NCBI GenBank assembly: GCA_002869885.2
Contig: NEWR02000008.1
Coordinates: forward strand, 52,174 to 116,173
Reading direction: 5' to 3'
Origin: Nitrospira sp. CG24C
GTDB taxonomy: Bacteria > Nitrospirota > Nitrospiria > Nitrospirales > Nitrospiraceae
Length of the DNA: 64,000 nucleotides
Shown: positions 1-8,339 of the stretch, piece by piece
Layout of the letters: every line of letters starts with the position of its first letter
Numbering within the stretch: position 1 is the first letter of the stretch
Notes under the pieces: generated by a model
What the model saw: only the letters and a program-made list of their open reading frames with translations
Database searches by the model: none
Told to the model about the DNA's origin: nothing
Program-made: the position numbers and the translations under genes

Positions 1-290
1 GAACTTAATGTGTCCTGAAACGCGGATGCCGACCCTCTCTGATTCTCGACCGGAAGGGCAGCATCCTGCCTGAGCGGAGGAGCCGCCTGCTGATCAGGAA
101 CCGTCTGCTCGGCAGTCGAATCGGTCGCAGCAGTCACCTCTAAGAGCGATCGCCCAAAAATCGAGAAGGGCAAGCTCCCCCGCTTCACCCGCTTCGTGGA
201 GAGGATGAGCGCATCCGGCCCCAACTCCTCCTTGATGGCGCGGATGGCGTCATGCATGGTGTCGGCATGAAAGACTTTCATCTTCATCAT
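1..290 (-). CDS. flhF: FlhF, flagellar GTPase, N-terminal part (cut by window edge)
   Basis: Only the first ~96 codons are present; the gene runs off the left edge. The protein begins MMKMKVFHADTMHDAIRAIK and continues with EELGPDALILSTK, the typical B-domain opening of FlhF, the SRP-like GTPase that helps place polar flagella. The GTPase (NG) domain is outside the window. The start lies 5 bp after the flhA stop, and GGTGA overlapping that stop serves as ribosome binding site, so translation is probably coupled to flhA. Family assignment is firm; completeness cannot be judged. Confidence 0.88.
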   Translation of the reverse strand, partial: MMKMKVFHADTMHDAIRAIKEELGPDALILSTKRVKRGSLPFSIFGRSLLEVTAATDSTAEQTVPDQQAAPPLRQDAALPVENQRGSASAFQDTLS

Positions 291-295
291 TCACC

Positions 296-2359
296 TCACG
301 GTAGAAGAGTTTCGCCGTCCAGCTTGATGGTATCCAGCGACTGAAGCCGGACCATCGAATCGAGTTCGTTGAATCCCACCACCGGCACGGCGTGCAATAT
401 CCGATCGGTCAAGCGGCGGATATGGCGCCGGAGCGCCGGTGAGCAGAGCAACACCGGTTGATGGCCGCGCGCGGAAACGCGTTCCACTGCTTGCTTCAGC
501 GCCGCCAGCAATGTGTGGGAAAGACCTGGGTCCAGGTTCAGCATGCCCCCTTGGGGGATCGCGGCAGCCTGTTCGCTCAAGGATCGATCGAGCCGTGGAT
601 CGAGCGTGATCACAGGCAACGTGCCGTCCGGTGCTTGGTATTGACGCGTAATCGTCCGGCCCAACGCCTGCCGCGCCATTTCCGTAAGCAGCTCAGGATC
701 TTTGGTGATGCCCGCGTGGTCGGCCAGGGCTTCGATGATCGATCGAAGATCGCGGATCGGAATGCCTTCACGGAGCAAGTTGCCAAGAACACGGACAACC
801 GTTCCAAGCGGAAGCAAGGTGGGAATCAACTCTTCAACCAGTTTGGGATGGACCTTCGCCACCTCGTCGAGCAGGGACTGCACCTCCTGCCGCCCCAACA
901 ATTCATGCCCATGGCGTTTAATAATTTCAGACAAATGCGTGGCGATGGCTGAACTGGCATCCACGACGGTATAACCGGCCAGTTGCGCTTGCTCGCGCGT
1001 CGACTCCGGCACCCACAGCGCAGACAAGCCGAACGCCGGTTCCTTTGTGGCGACACCATGAATGAGGCCCCGTTGGGCGGTACCCGGATCGATGGCCAGC
1101 ACATGCCCCGGCAACACATCGGCCTTCGTCAGTTCCACGCCTTTGAGCATGACGGCATACTCGTTGGGGCGCAGTTGGAGGTTATCGCGGATATGGATGG
1201 GCGGCAGGAGAAACCCCATCGTATCGGCAAACTGTTTTCTGAGGCCCTTAATCCGATCCAGCAACGCGGTCCCATGTTTACCTTCCACTAACCCGATGAG
1301 CCCGTACCCGACCTGTACTTCCATCAAATCGAGCGGAGCCAATTGAGGTACGGTACTTTCAGCTTGTGGCGGCGAGGAAACCGGCGCCGCCTCGGTGGGC
1401 TTCTTTGCCTCCAGCGACAACCGATAGGCGAACCAGGCCGCGACTCCCCCCAATCCGAGAAACGCCAGATGGGGCAAGCCGGGGACGACTCCGAGCGCCA
1501 GCAAAATCCCGGCGGCCGTGCCGACGGCTTTGGGTGACAGCAGCATCTGCCGCGTAATCTGGCTCCCGAGATCGGCGTCCGCGGCAGCGCGCGTCACCAC
1601 GATGCCGGCGGCTGTTGAGATGAACAGCGCGGGAATCTGCGCAACCAGTCCTTCTCCGACCGTCAAGAGCGTATAGGTTTGCGCGGCCAATCCGGGACTC
1701 ATGCCCTGTTGTAAGATGCCGATGGTCAGTCCACCGATGATGTTGACCAGAACAATGATGATCGCCGCGATCGCATCGCCCCGGACAAACTTGCTGGCGC
1801 CATCCATGGAACCGTAGAAATCCGCCTCTTCTGAGATCTCCCTCCGCCGCCGCCTCGCTTCCGTCTCGTTGATCAAGCCGGCATTCAAATCGGCGTCGAT
1901 GCTCATCTGTTTGCCAGGCATCGCGTCCAAGGTAAACCGGGCCGCCACTTCGGCGACGCGACCGGCGCCTTTGGTCACGACCACGAAGTTGATGACGACC
2001 AGGATCGAGAACACGACGAGCCCGGCCCGAATCACCTCGCCCGCTGCCGCTGCGCCTTCATTGCCGTGCAACAGAATCAGCCGCGTCGACGCAATGTTGA
2101 GAGACAAGCGGAATAGGGTCACGATGAGGAGAATGGATGGGAACGCCGAAAATTCGATCGGCCGTCGAACTTGCAACCCCACGAGTAAGATGATCACCGA
2201 CAGCGTGATGTTGAAGGCCAGAAGAAGATCCAGAAAAAACCGTGGCAGCGGCAGGATCATCAGCATGATGACACCTACCACGCCGACTGATACCAGAATA
2301 TCCGGATGCTTGATAAACGACGAGGGAGACAATGTGTTGGTGTTGGACTCTGATGCCAT
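296..2359 (-). CDS. flhA: FlhA, flagellar export gate protein
   Basis: 687 aa, normal length for FlhA, the large export-gate subunit of the flagellar type III secretion apparatus in the inner membrane. The first ~330 residues hold a run of about eight hydrophobic segments. Between them lies the conserved cytoplasmic FHIPEP loop (RFTLDAMPGKQMSIDADLNAG, then EADFYGSMDGASKFVRGDA). The C-terminal ~350 residues form the cytoplasmic ring domain that docks chaperone-substrate complexes. It lies between flhB and flhF. A 34-bp gap containing short TTATCACTTA repeats separates it from flhB. Confidence 0.97.
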   Translation of the reverse strand: MASESNTNTLSPSSFIKHPDILVSVGVVGVIMLMILPLPRFFLDLLLAFNITLSVIILLVGLQVRRPIEFSAFPSILLIVTLFRLSLNIASTRLILLHGNEGAAAAGEVIRAGLVVFSILVVINFVVVTKGAGRVAEVAARFTLDAMPGKQMSIDADLNAGLINETEARRRRREISEEADFYGSMDGASKFVRGDAIAAIIIVLVNIIGGLTIGILQQGMSPGLAAQTYTLLTVGEGLVAQIPALFISTAAGIVVTRAAADADLGSQITRQMLLSPKAVGTAAGILLALGVVPGLPHLAFLGLGGVAAWFAYRLSLEAKKPTEAAPVSSPPQAESTVPQLAPLDLMEVQVGYGLIGLVEGKHGTALLDRIKGLRKQFADTMGFLLPPIHIRDNLQLRPNEYAVMLKGVELTKADVLPGHVLAIDPGTAQRGLIHGVATKEPAFGLSALWVPESTREQAQLAGYTVVDASSAIATHLSEIIKRHGHELLGRQEVQSLLDEVAKVHPKLVEELIPTLLPLGTVVRVLGNLLREGIPIRDLRSIIEALADHAGITKDPELLTEMARQALGRTITRQYQAPDGTLPVITLDPRLDRSLSEQAAAIPQGGMLNLDPGLSHTLLAALKQAVERVSARGHQPVLLCSPALRRHIRRLTDRILHAVPVVGFNELDSMVRLQSLDTIKLDGETLLP

Positions 2360-2360
2360 A

Positions 2361-2400
2361 CTTCCTTACCCCTTACCCCTTATCACTTATCACTTACCGG
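2361..2400. repeat. Short direct-repeat tract between flhB and flhA
   Basis: CTTACCCCTTACCCCTTATCACTTATCACTTA consists of two or three copies each of TTACCCC and TTATCACT. It fills the flhB-flhA gap. No function is evident. Confidence 0.4.
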
Positions 2401-3482
2401 ACCACCCGTTCAGACACCAGCCCTCGCGCACGGAACACAAACGCAAGAATCTCCGCCACCGCACGGTAGAGATCGGCGGGGATCGCTTTGCCGACGTCGA
2501 CAAGTTTATAGAGGGTCCGAGCCACGAATTTGTTCTCGACGACGGCCACCCCGTGCTGCCTGGCCACCGCGCGAATCCGTTCCGCGAGGTGACCGGCTCC
2601 CTTCGCGACGACGATAGGCGCGGACATACGCGCCTGGTCGTACTTGAGCGCGACGGCCAGGTGCGTCGGGTTCGTCACGACCACGTCCGCTTCCGGCACG
2701 GCCGCCATCATGCGTTTTCTCATCATGTCCCGCTGAACGCTACGCACCCGGCTCTTGATCAACGGATCGCCCTCTGCGTCACGAAATTCTTCTCTCACCT
2801 CTTGAACGGTCATCTTCAGGGACCGCTCCCATTCCCACCGTTGATAGAGAAAGTCCGCCCCCGCAACCACGGAGATAGCCCCCACGATCACGGCCGCGGT
2901 TTTCAACGTCAGCCACCCCATGACTGCCAGAAGCCCCCAGATGTCGTAGTCCACCACCTCCGGGAGTCGCGGAAGATCCTGCCAGAGCACGAACGCGCCG
3001 ATGCCGCCGATGATCGCAATTTTGAGCAACGACTTGATCAACTCCGCGACAGACCGGAGGCTCACGATGCGGCCGAATCCCTTGATCGGGTTTAACCGGC
3101 CGATGTCGCACGGAAGGGAGGATTTCCACAGCAACCCGGTCTGAGCCATGGTGGCCCCGGCCGCGACGAGCGCCAACCCGCCAAGGAACGGCAGCAGAAG
3201 CAACCCGCTCGTGAACCCTACCTCAATGACCAACGAATGCAGCTGCTGGACCGTCAAGCTGGTATGGACCACACGGTCGAACGACCTTGTAAGACCCACA
3301 CGGGTAATATCGGTCAGCTGATGGATGCCGGGACCGGCAAATAGCGCCAACAGGCCGATGCCGGAGAACAGCAGCGCCGCAGTGGTCACATCGCGGCTCA
3401 CCGCAATGTTGCCATCCTTGCGGGCATCCGCTTTCCGTTTCGGAGTCGCCGGCTCCGTCTTGTTGTCCTTATCTTCAGCCAT
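2394..3482 (-). CDS. flhB: FlhB, flagellar export switch protein
   Basis: 362 aa, full length. It begins MAEDKDNKTEPATPKRKADA, the typical charged FlhB start, followed by four hydrophobic segments (about residues 30-215). A cytoplasmic C-terminal domain carries the self-cleavage motif NPTH (VVTNPTHLAVAL), so the hook-to-filament substrate switch should work. The ATG overlaps the fliR stop by 8 bp, which implies translational coupling. FlhB would respond to the FliK encoded upstream in the same operon. Confidence 0.97.
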   Translation of the reverse strand: MAEDKDNKTEPATPKRKADARKDGNIAVSRDVTTAALLFSGIGLLALFAGPGIHQLTDITRVGLTRSFDRVVHTSLTVQQLHSLVIEVGFTSGLLLLPFLGGLALVAAGATMAQTGLLWKSSLPCDIGRLNPIKGFGRIVSLRSVAELIKSLLKIAIIGGIGAFVLWQDLPRLPEVVDYDIWGLLAVMGWLTLKTAAVIVGAISVVAGADFLYQRWEWERSLKMTVQEVREEFRDAEGDPLIKSRVRSVQRDMMRKRMMAAVPEADVVVTNPTHLAVALKYDQARMSAPIVVAKGAGHLAERIRAVARQHGVAVVENKFVARTLYKLVDVGKAIPADLYRAVAEILAFVFRARGLVSERVVR

Positions 3483-4263
3483 GTCCCAGTATCCTCATGA
3501 GCCTCTCGATCGTGTCGTGTAATCCTATAAACTCCCGTTCAAACAGCAAGACTGTGTAGGGTAACGCCAGACCTAAGACCAGCAGTCCTCCCGCGATCGT
3601 CAGGGGAAAGCTCAAGACAAAGACATTGATCTGCGCGACGGCGCGTCCCAACATGGCCAGCAAGAGATTGATGAGAACCAGGGCGACGAGTACCGGCGCC
3701 GCCAGCTTCAAGGCCACCAGAAACATATGCTGCGAGAGCTGGAGCACTTCCTCACCGAGAGCAGGAGAGAGCCTGGCGCCGAATGGCGGGATAGTGTCGT
3801 AACTCGACACGATGGCAGCCACGACGATCATGTGCGCATTCACCGAAAGAAACACCATCGAGGCGATGATTCGAAAATACTCGCTGATCAACGACGACTG
3901 TTGGGAGGTCATGGGGTCCAACAGCTGCACCGCGCCGAATCCAATCTGTATCCCAAGCAGATCGCCGGCCACTTCAAGCGATGCAAACAGCAATCGGACA
4001 GCCAGCCCAATCACCAGGCCGATGAGCAGCTCACTCGCAAGCCCGGCCGTCATTTCGATCGTGTCTTGCGACATCGGCGGAAGCCGAATGAGCGGCGTGA
4101 GGGCGATCCCCAGCATCACGACAAGCGCGATTTTGATTTGAGCCGGAACCGTCCGCCCGCCCAACATCGGAAAGGCCGCAACGATACCCCCGATACGGGA
4201 CACCAGAACCAGAAAGGACTGGAATTCCGGCAAGAGAAGATGGAGTGATGGCGCTGTTGTCAT
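3475..4263 (-). CDS. fliR: FliR, flagellar export gate protein
   Basis: 262 aa, normal FliR length, highly hydrophobic with about six membrane segments. It assembles with FliP and FliQ as the helical export-gate core. The FliR-type N-terminus (LLLPEFQSFLVLVSRIGGIV) and the central motif PPFGARLSPALGEE are visible. The start ATG has GGAAG nearby. It overlaps flhB by 8 bp and follows fliQ by 33 bp. Confidence 0.96.
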   Translation of the reverse strand: MTTAPSLHLLLPEFQSFLVLVSRIGGIVAAFPMLGGRTVPAQIKIALVVMLGIALTPLIRLPPMSQDTIEMTAGLASELLIGLVIGLAVRLLFASLEVAGDLLGIQIGFGAVQLLDPMTSQQSSLISEYFRIIASMVFLSVNAHMIVVAAIVSSYDTIPPFGARLSPALGEEVLQLSQHMFLVALKLAAPVLVALVLINLLLAMLGRAVAQINVFVLSFPLTIAGGLLVLGLALPYTVLLFEREFIGLHDTIERLMRILGHG

Positions 4264-4296
4264 GGTTCTTCCGTGATCGATTACAGCAATGCCGAG

Positions 4297-4566
4297 TCAG
4301 TGCGCATAGTTGGGGATGCTCAAAAATAGCTGCGTCATAAACGACGTGAGCACGCCCATCATCCAGGGCAGAAACACAAGAATCACGGCGAATACGCCCA
4401 CCACTTTCGGCACGAACGTCAGCGTCATTTCGTTCAATTGCGTCATGGCCTGTACCACGCTGACAGCAAGGCCCACGACTAAGGCAAGTCCCAGCATTGG
4501 CGCAGAGATAAGCAGCGTGGTTTCGATGGCTTGGCGACCGATCTCTGTGACCATCTCAGGTGTCAT
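4297..4566 (-). CDS. fliQ: FliQ, flagellar export gate protein
   Basis: 89 aa from the chosen ATG, the usual FliQ length, with two membrane helices and the FliQ motif VVSVVQAMTQLNEMTLTFVPK (here AVSVVQAMTQ). The frame stays open upstream to 4632, but those 22 codons run into a repeat. AAAGGAG lies just upstream of the ATG at 4566, which fixes the start there. It is part of the fliP-fliQ-fliR gate trio. Confidence 0.95.
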   Translation of the reverse strand: MTPEMVTEIGRQAIETTLLISAPMLGLALVVGLAVSVVQAMTQLNEMTLTFVPKVVGVFAVILVFLPWMMGVLTSFMTQLFLSIPNYAH

Positions 4567-4593
4567 CTCGCTCGCTCCTTTCGGATCTCGCTC

Positions 4594-4706
4594 AGTAACT
4601 ACGCAGGTGTTCAGGCTGAAGGCTGCGGGCACAGGCTGAAGTGTTTGGAATTTCGAACTCCGGCCTTCAGTCTGAACCCCTTCAGCCTATCTACCTGAGC
4701 AGTTAC
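4594..4706. repeat. Palindromic repeat family B, copy 1 (fliP-fliQ gap)
   Basis: Opens with TAACTACGCAGGTGTTCAGG and closes with CAGCCTATCTACCTGAGCAG. Internal CAGGCTGAAG/CTTCAGxCTGAA segments form inverted arms. Five more copies occur in this window (9961, 19371, 47845, 56471, 61708). It fills the gap between fliP and fliQ. Confidence 0.75.
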
Positions 4707-4711
4707 CTCGC

Positions 4712-5515
4712 TCATTGAAAGCTTTTCACCAACGACCCGACGACTAAGTTCCACCCATCGGCCAGCACAAAGAGAATGAGTTTGAATGGGAGGGAAATCA
4801 TGGTTGGAGGCAACATCATCATGCCCATGGACATCAGCACGCTGGCCACCACCATGTCGACGATCAGAAACGGAATATAGATGAGAAACCCGATCTGAAA
4901 CGCGACGCGCAATTCGCTCAAGATATAGGCGGGAATCACCACATGGATGGGAACCTGATCGACCGTTTCAGGCTTCGGACGCTTGCTCAGCTCGATAAAG
5001 AGTTCAAGATCCTTGTCGCGCACCTGTTTCAGCATAAATGTACGAATCGGCTGAATACCCCTGGTCCAGGCCTCTTCGTGAGAGATCTGTTCTGCAAGCA
5101 AGGGCTGGAGGGCTTGGCTATAGACAGCCTCCCCTACTGGGGCCATCACAAAGACCGTAATGAACAAGGCCAGGCTGATGAGAACCTGATTGGGCGGCAC
5201 CGACTGCGTCCCTAAGGCCTGGCGGAGAAATGAGAGGACGATCACGACCCTCGTGAAAGACGTGACCATGATGAAGAATGCCGGCGCCAGGGAGAGGACC
5301 GTCAACAGTGCAAGAATTTGAAGGACGACGGCGGTCTGTTTGGGGCCCGTCTGGCCGAGATCGATCGTGACCGAAGGATTGGCCGCGCCGATGGCATCCT
5401 GGGTCATTCCAAAAAGCAGGCAGATCAGGGTGAGCAGTAAGAAACCAGCACGGTAGACTTGTGGCAATCGCACGGAATACGTCGGCAGTGGACATATGCG
5501 GGCGTTATCCGACAT
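4712..5515 (-). CDS. fliP: FliP, flagellar export gate protein
   Basis: 267 aa from ATG 5515, which has GGAGGT five bases upstream; an open extension to 5566 lacks such a site. It has an N-terminal signal-like hydrophobic stretch (about residues 20-42), then the FliP core with TSFTRVVIVLSFLRQALGTQ and the C-terminal helices with MGMMMLPPTMISLPFKLILF. FliP forms the pentameric ring of the export gate. The gene overlaps the end of fliO by 11 bp. Confidence 0.96.
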   Translation of the reverse strand: MSDNARICPLPTYSVRLPQVYRAGFLLLTLICLLFGMTQDAIGAANPSVTIDLGQTGPKQTAVVLQILALLTVLSLAPAFFIMVTSFTRVVIVLSFLRQALGTQSVPPNQVLISLALFITVFVMAPVGEAVYSQALQPLLAEQISHEEAWTRGIQPIRTFMLKQVRDKDLELFIELSKRPKPETVDQVPIHVVIPAYILSELRVAFQIGFLIYIPFLIVDMVVASVLMSMGMMMLPPTMISLPFKLILFVLADGWNLVVGSLVKSFQ

Positions 5516-5903
5516 GGCCACCTCCAGTCTCTGCCTTCCCGTCGCGCACTGGAGCCTGAGGATCATTGTGCGCTGACGGCCTGCCTGGCACGACCGATCG
5601 ACCGGATGTCGCCGCGGACAGAAACTGTTGGACTCGTTCCCGATCCGTGATGTGGCCGAGCGGCACCAGATCCGTCGGGGTCATGCCGACGATGACGAAC
5701 TCCCCCGCAACCGATACCAGAGAAATAGTCTTGCGTGGGCCGATATACCCGCTGCCGAGCACCTGGATAATCTGCGTAGACACAGGCCCGCAGAATCGCG
5801 TGCCGGCAAATCGACGAACCAAGACGAGAAGCCCGCCTATGAGCGCAAGCACAAGGGCCAGAGCTGATGCCATTCGTATAATACTGTCCCAAAAGTCGAT
5901 CAT
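5505..5903 (-). CDS. fliO: FliO, flagellar export assembly protein
   Basis: 132 aa. One N-terminal membrane helix (about residues 10-30) is followed by a small cytoplasmic domain (QIIQVLGSGYIGPRKTISLV..GEFVIVGMTP), the usual FliO pattern. FliO is a scaffold for FliP ring assembly. The C-terminus is rich in polar residues and poorly conserved. It overlaps fliP and is separated from fliN by a palindromic repeat. Confidence 0.9.
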   Translation of the reverse strand: MIDFWDSIIRMASALALVLALIGGLLVLVRRFAGTRFCGPVSTQIIQVLGSGYIGPRKTISLVSVAGEFVIVGMTPTDLVPLGHITDRERVQQFLSAATSGRSVVPGRPSAHNDPQAPVRDGKAETGGGHVG

Positions 5904-5923
5904 CTTGTCTTCGTTCCTTCAAC

Positions 5924-6016
5924 TTGTTTACTTGGTTTCTTTGGTTTGTCTCGTTTGTTTGGTTGAACGAAACTAACCAGGTGAACCAAATAAACAAAAC
6001 AAACCAGATAAACCAG
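5924..6016. repeat. Palindromic repeat family A, copy 1 (fliN-fliO gap)
   Basis: An imperfect inverted repeat made of TTGGTTTGTxTxGTTTG and CAAACxAACCAGxTAAACC words around the core GGTTGAACGAAACTAACCAG. The same core or its complement occurs at 12507, 18007, 27677 and 30945. It fills the fliN-fliO gap. Confidence 0.8.
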
Positions 6017-6024
6017 CCGGACCC

Positions 6025-6399
6025 TTATGCCAGTTGCTGAACTCGTTCGGCCGCGCTGATCACGTCGGTGAGGCGAATGCCGAATTTCTCGTTCACCACG
6101 ACCACTTCACCCCGCGCCACCAGCTTGTTGTTGACCAGCACTTCCATCGGTTCTCCCGCGAGCTTTTCGAGTTCGATCACTGATCCTTGCCCAAGCTGCA
6201 GTAACTCTCGAATGACCATCTTGGTCGACCCGACCTGCACGGTCACCTGCATCGGAATGTCGAGGATAAAGTCGATGTTCTTGGGCGCCGGGGCCGCGCC
6301 TCCTCCGTCAAGCGATGGAAATGACGCAGGAGTCGGTGGAGAAGCGGGCGCGGGCGTGGAAGCATTCGTTCCGGGGTTCACTACTTCGTTGTCAGCCAT
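6025..6399 (-). CDS. fliN: FliN, flagellar motor switch protein
   Basis: 124 aa. A Pro/Ala-rich N-terminal linker (about residues 10-38) precedes the C-terminal SpoA/FliN domain (FILDIPMQVTVQVGSTKM, then LLQLGQGSVIELEKLAGEP and VNEKFGIRLTDV), essentially the canonical sequence. FliN builds the cytoplasmic C-ring with FliM and FliG and docks FliH. It lies 29 bp downstream of fliM. Confidence 0.97.
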   Translation of the reverse strand: MADNEVVNPGTNASTPAPASPPTPASFPSLDGGGAAPAPKNIDFILDIPMQVTVQVGSTKMVIRELLQLGQGSVIELEKLAGEPMEVLVNNKLVARGEVVVVNEKFGIRLTDVISAAERVQQLA

Positions 6400-6428
6400 A
6401 GACGGTTCTCCTCAGTCGTGCACGTCGC

Positions 6429-7403
6429 TTATGCGACGACCTTTTCAATGCGGCAGGCGTGATTTCCCTTGGAGACGCCGGGGCTCCCTTGAAACTTCAG
6501 GTATCCCTCGACAAAACAATCGAGCGGGTCGCCGGGCCGCTGGTCTAACAAAATGAGATCTCCAGGGGCAAAATCCAACACATCTCGTACCTTGACCGTG
6601 GCGGTTCCAAGCCGAACCGTCACGCCAAGCCGGCATTCTTGTAGCTTTTCATGAAACCTGGTTGCCCAACTTCCATCTTGCTCAAGTTGATCCGAGACGA
6701 TCCCTGAATAGAGTTTCTCTTTAATAGGCTCGAGCATCGAGTAGGGATACACTAAAAAGAAGTCGCTGGTGGTCTCCCCAAATTGAACCTGGAGGGTGGT
6801 CACGAAGACGATTTCCGATGCGGAGACCACCATGGCAAACTGAGGATTGACTTCAGAACGGACCAGTCCAGTCTTGACGTCGAGTGCGGCGCGCCAGGCT
6901 TTCTCCAAGTCCTCAAACGCCAGATGTACGAGCTTCTTGATGATCCTCAACTGAATCGGCGTGAAATCCCGGCCTTCAGGCTTGACATGCGTTTGCGCCT
7001 TCCCTCCATAGAAATAGTCCACCATGAGGTAGACCAAGAACGCATTGATGACAAACAGACCATTCCCCCGTAGCGGGTCCATGCGAAACACGTTCAGCGA
7101 GGAGGGAATCGGAACGGTCTTCATGAACGCGCCGAACTTCATGATTTGCGTCCCGATAATATTGAACTCCACCTTCGTGCTCAGCAGAGCGCTCCATGAG
7201 AGGGACAGGTGCCTAGTAAACCGGTCGGTAATCAGCTCGAGCGTCGGCATGCGCCCGCGAACGATGCGTTCCTGATTGAAGAGGTCGAACTGCCTAATCC
7301 CGCCGGCCGGCTGTCCCTCTTCTTCCGCTTGGGTCTCAACCTCCCCGGAGACAACCCCCTTTAACAGCGCATCGATTTCGTCTTGTGAGAGTATTTTTTC
7401 CAT
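6429..7403 (-). CDS. fliM: FliM, flagellar motor switch protein
   Basis: 324 aa, full length. The N-terminal peptide ILSQDEIDALLKG is the CheY-P binding motif, so the motor can be switched by chemotaxis signalling. The middle domain (about residues 45-230) and a C-terminal SpoA domain (VRLGTATVKVRDVLDFAPGD) follow. It sits between fliL and fliN in the switch sub-operon. Confidence 0.97.
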   Translation of the reverse strand: MEKILSQDEIDALLKGVVSGEVETQAEEEGQPAGGIRQFDLFNQERIVRGRMPTLELITDRFTRHLSLSWSALLSTKVEFNIIGTQIMKFGAFMKTVPIPSSLNVFRMDPLRGNGLFVINAFLVYLMVDYFYGGKAQTHVKPEGRDFTPIQLRIIKKLVHLAFEDLEKAWRAALDVKTGLVRSEVNPQFAMVVSASEIVFVTTLQVQFGETTSDFFLVYPYSMLEPIKEKLYSGIVSDQLEQDGSWATRFHEKLQECRLGVTVRLGTATVKVRDVLDFAPGDLILLDQRPGDPLDCFVEGYLKFQGSPGVSKGNHACRIEKVVA

Positions 7404-7418
7404 AGCAGCGATGTCTGA

Positions 7419-7973
7419 CTATTGCACGACGAAGTCCGTAAAGTAGGCGGCCCGCACAGCAGGTTTGGGAAGTAGGCTGTTGACCCGTTGCGTAATCTCA
7501 TCGCGCAACTGGAACTTACCCTGAGGAGTGCGGATCGATGCCGCATCCTTGCTTGTCAGGAGGACAAGAATTGTGTCCCGTAATTGCGGGACACGGCTGG
7601 CGAGTTCGACCGAGGCGTCCGGACTCTCGAGCTCAAACTTCACAGTCAGTTTCAGATAGCGCACTTCCGGCGTATCGGCTAAGTTCACGATGAAGGGGTC
7701 AACATCGTAGATCGCGCCTGGCGCATTGACTTTCGGAGCGTCATGTTTCGCTTCAGCCTCACTGTGCCCCGCCGCCTTTATAGCCGCCGCCTCTGCTTTC
7801 TGATCGTCGCCCCCATGCCCTCCGGCCATAAACTTAAAGAGCGCGAATGCCCCTCCAAGTCCCAGCACAAGGGTCCCTGCGACAATGATGATGACCATTT
7901 TCATCGGAATCCCCGCCGCAGCCTGCGCTGGAGCCGGCGTCTCCTCCGGCGGCTTGGTTTCTTTCTCTGCCAT
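7419..7973 (-). CDS. fliL: FliL, flagellar basal-body-associated protein
   Basis: 184 aa from ATG 7973, which is preceded by GGAGGAGG; the open frame upstream lacks support and would run through the sigma-54 promoter. A short polar N-terminus, one membrane helix (about residues 28-48), a charged linker, then a periplasmic stomatin-like FliL domain (IYDVDPFIVNLADTPEVRYL ..). FliL surrounds the stators. It is the first gene after the promoter at 8020-8034. Confidence 0.93.
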   Translation of the reverse strand: MAEKETKPPEETPAPAQAAAGIPMKMVIIIVAGTLVLGLGGAFALFKFMAGGHGGDDQKAEAAAIKAAGHSEAEAKHDAPKVNAPGAIYDVDPFIVNLADTPEVRYLKLTVKFELESPDASVELASRVPQLRDTILVLLTSKDAASIRTPQGKFQLRDEITQRVNSLLPKPAVRAAYFTDFVVQ

Positions 7974-8019
7974 ATGTGCCTCCTCCAACAATCGAACCCT
8001 GTCGACGAACGTGAAGTTT

Positions 8020-8034
8020 GCAATGGCTATGCCA
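8020..8034 (-). promoter_or_regulatory. Sigma-54 promoter of the fliL-fliM-fliN... unit
   Basis: On the minus strand TGGCATAGCCATTGC fits the sigma-54 consensus TGGCAY-N5-TTGC at every fixed base, with GG and GC separated by exactly 10 bases and an A following. The predicted transcript start is about 35 nt before the fliL ATG. Two sigma-54 activators are encoded in the same block (19512-20918 and 24811-26238). Confidence 0.8.
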
Positions 8035-8213
8035 TCGGCAAAAAGATTCACACGAATGACGCATCCGCCACAAAAGGGCAATTGGCGTGTGAATACGATG
8101 GGCTGTGGCAGGAGAAACGGTGCGCGCCTCTGCCAGAGGCTTGACGATGTCAAAATAATGACGCCTGCAATCGAATAGACAGGCGGCGTGGGAGAGAAAA
8201 CATCAGCGATGTT

Positions 8214-8299
8214 CAGGCGAGAGGCACGGGGCCAGAGGCTAGAGGCGATCAGAAGGAATGTCTTCCCTCTAGCCCCTAGCCCCGTGCCTCTTGCCTAAC
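8214..8299. repeat. Palindromic repeat family E in the 366-bp flgE-fliL gap
   Basis: Inverted arms: GAGGCACGGGGCCAGAGGCTAG pairs with CTAGCCCCTAGCCCCGTGCCTC around a short AT-richer centre. It is a strong hairpin on either strand and could weaken read-through between flgE and fliL. A related partial word (GGCTAAAGGCTAGGGGCAAG) occurs at 18893. Apart from this repeat and the sigma-54 promoter the gap shows nothing else. Confidence 0.7.
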
Positions 8300-8339
8300 C
8301 AGTTGGTACGATTTCTCGGACTACCGTATGAATAGAGAG

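Noticed and set aside
1869..3095. A 408-codon open frame on the plus strand
   Set aside because: It lies entirely antisense to flhA and flhB, which are clear. Its composition (Arg/His-rich) is that of a shadow frame.
4297..4632. A longer FliQ starting at 4632
   Set aside because: The extra 22 residues run into a repeat and lack a ribosome binding site; the ATG at 4566 has AAAGGAG and gives the family length.
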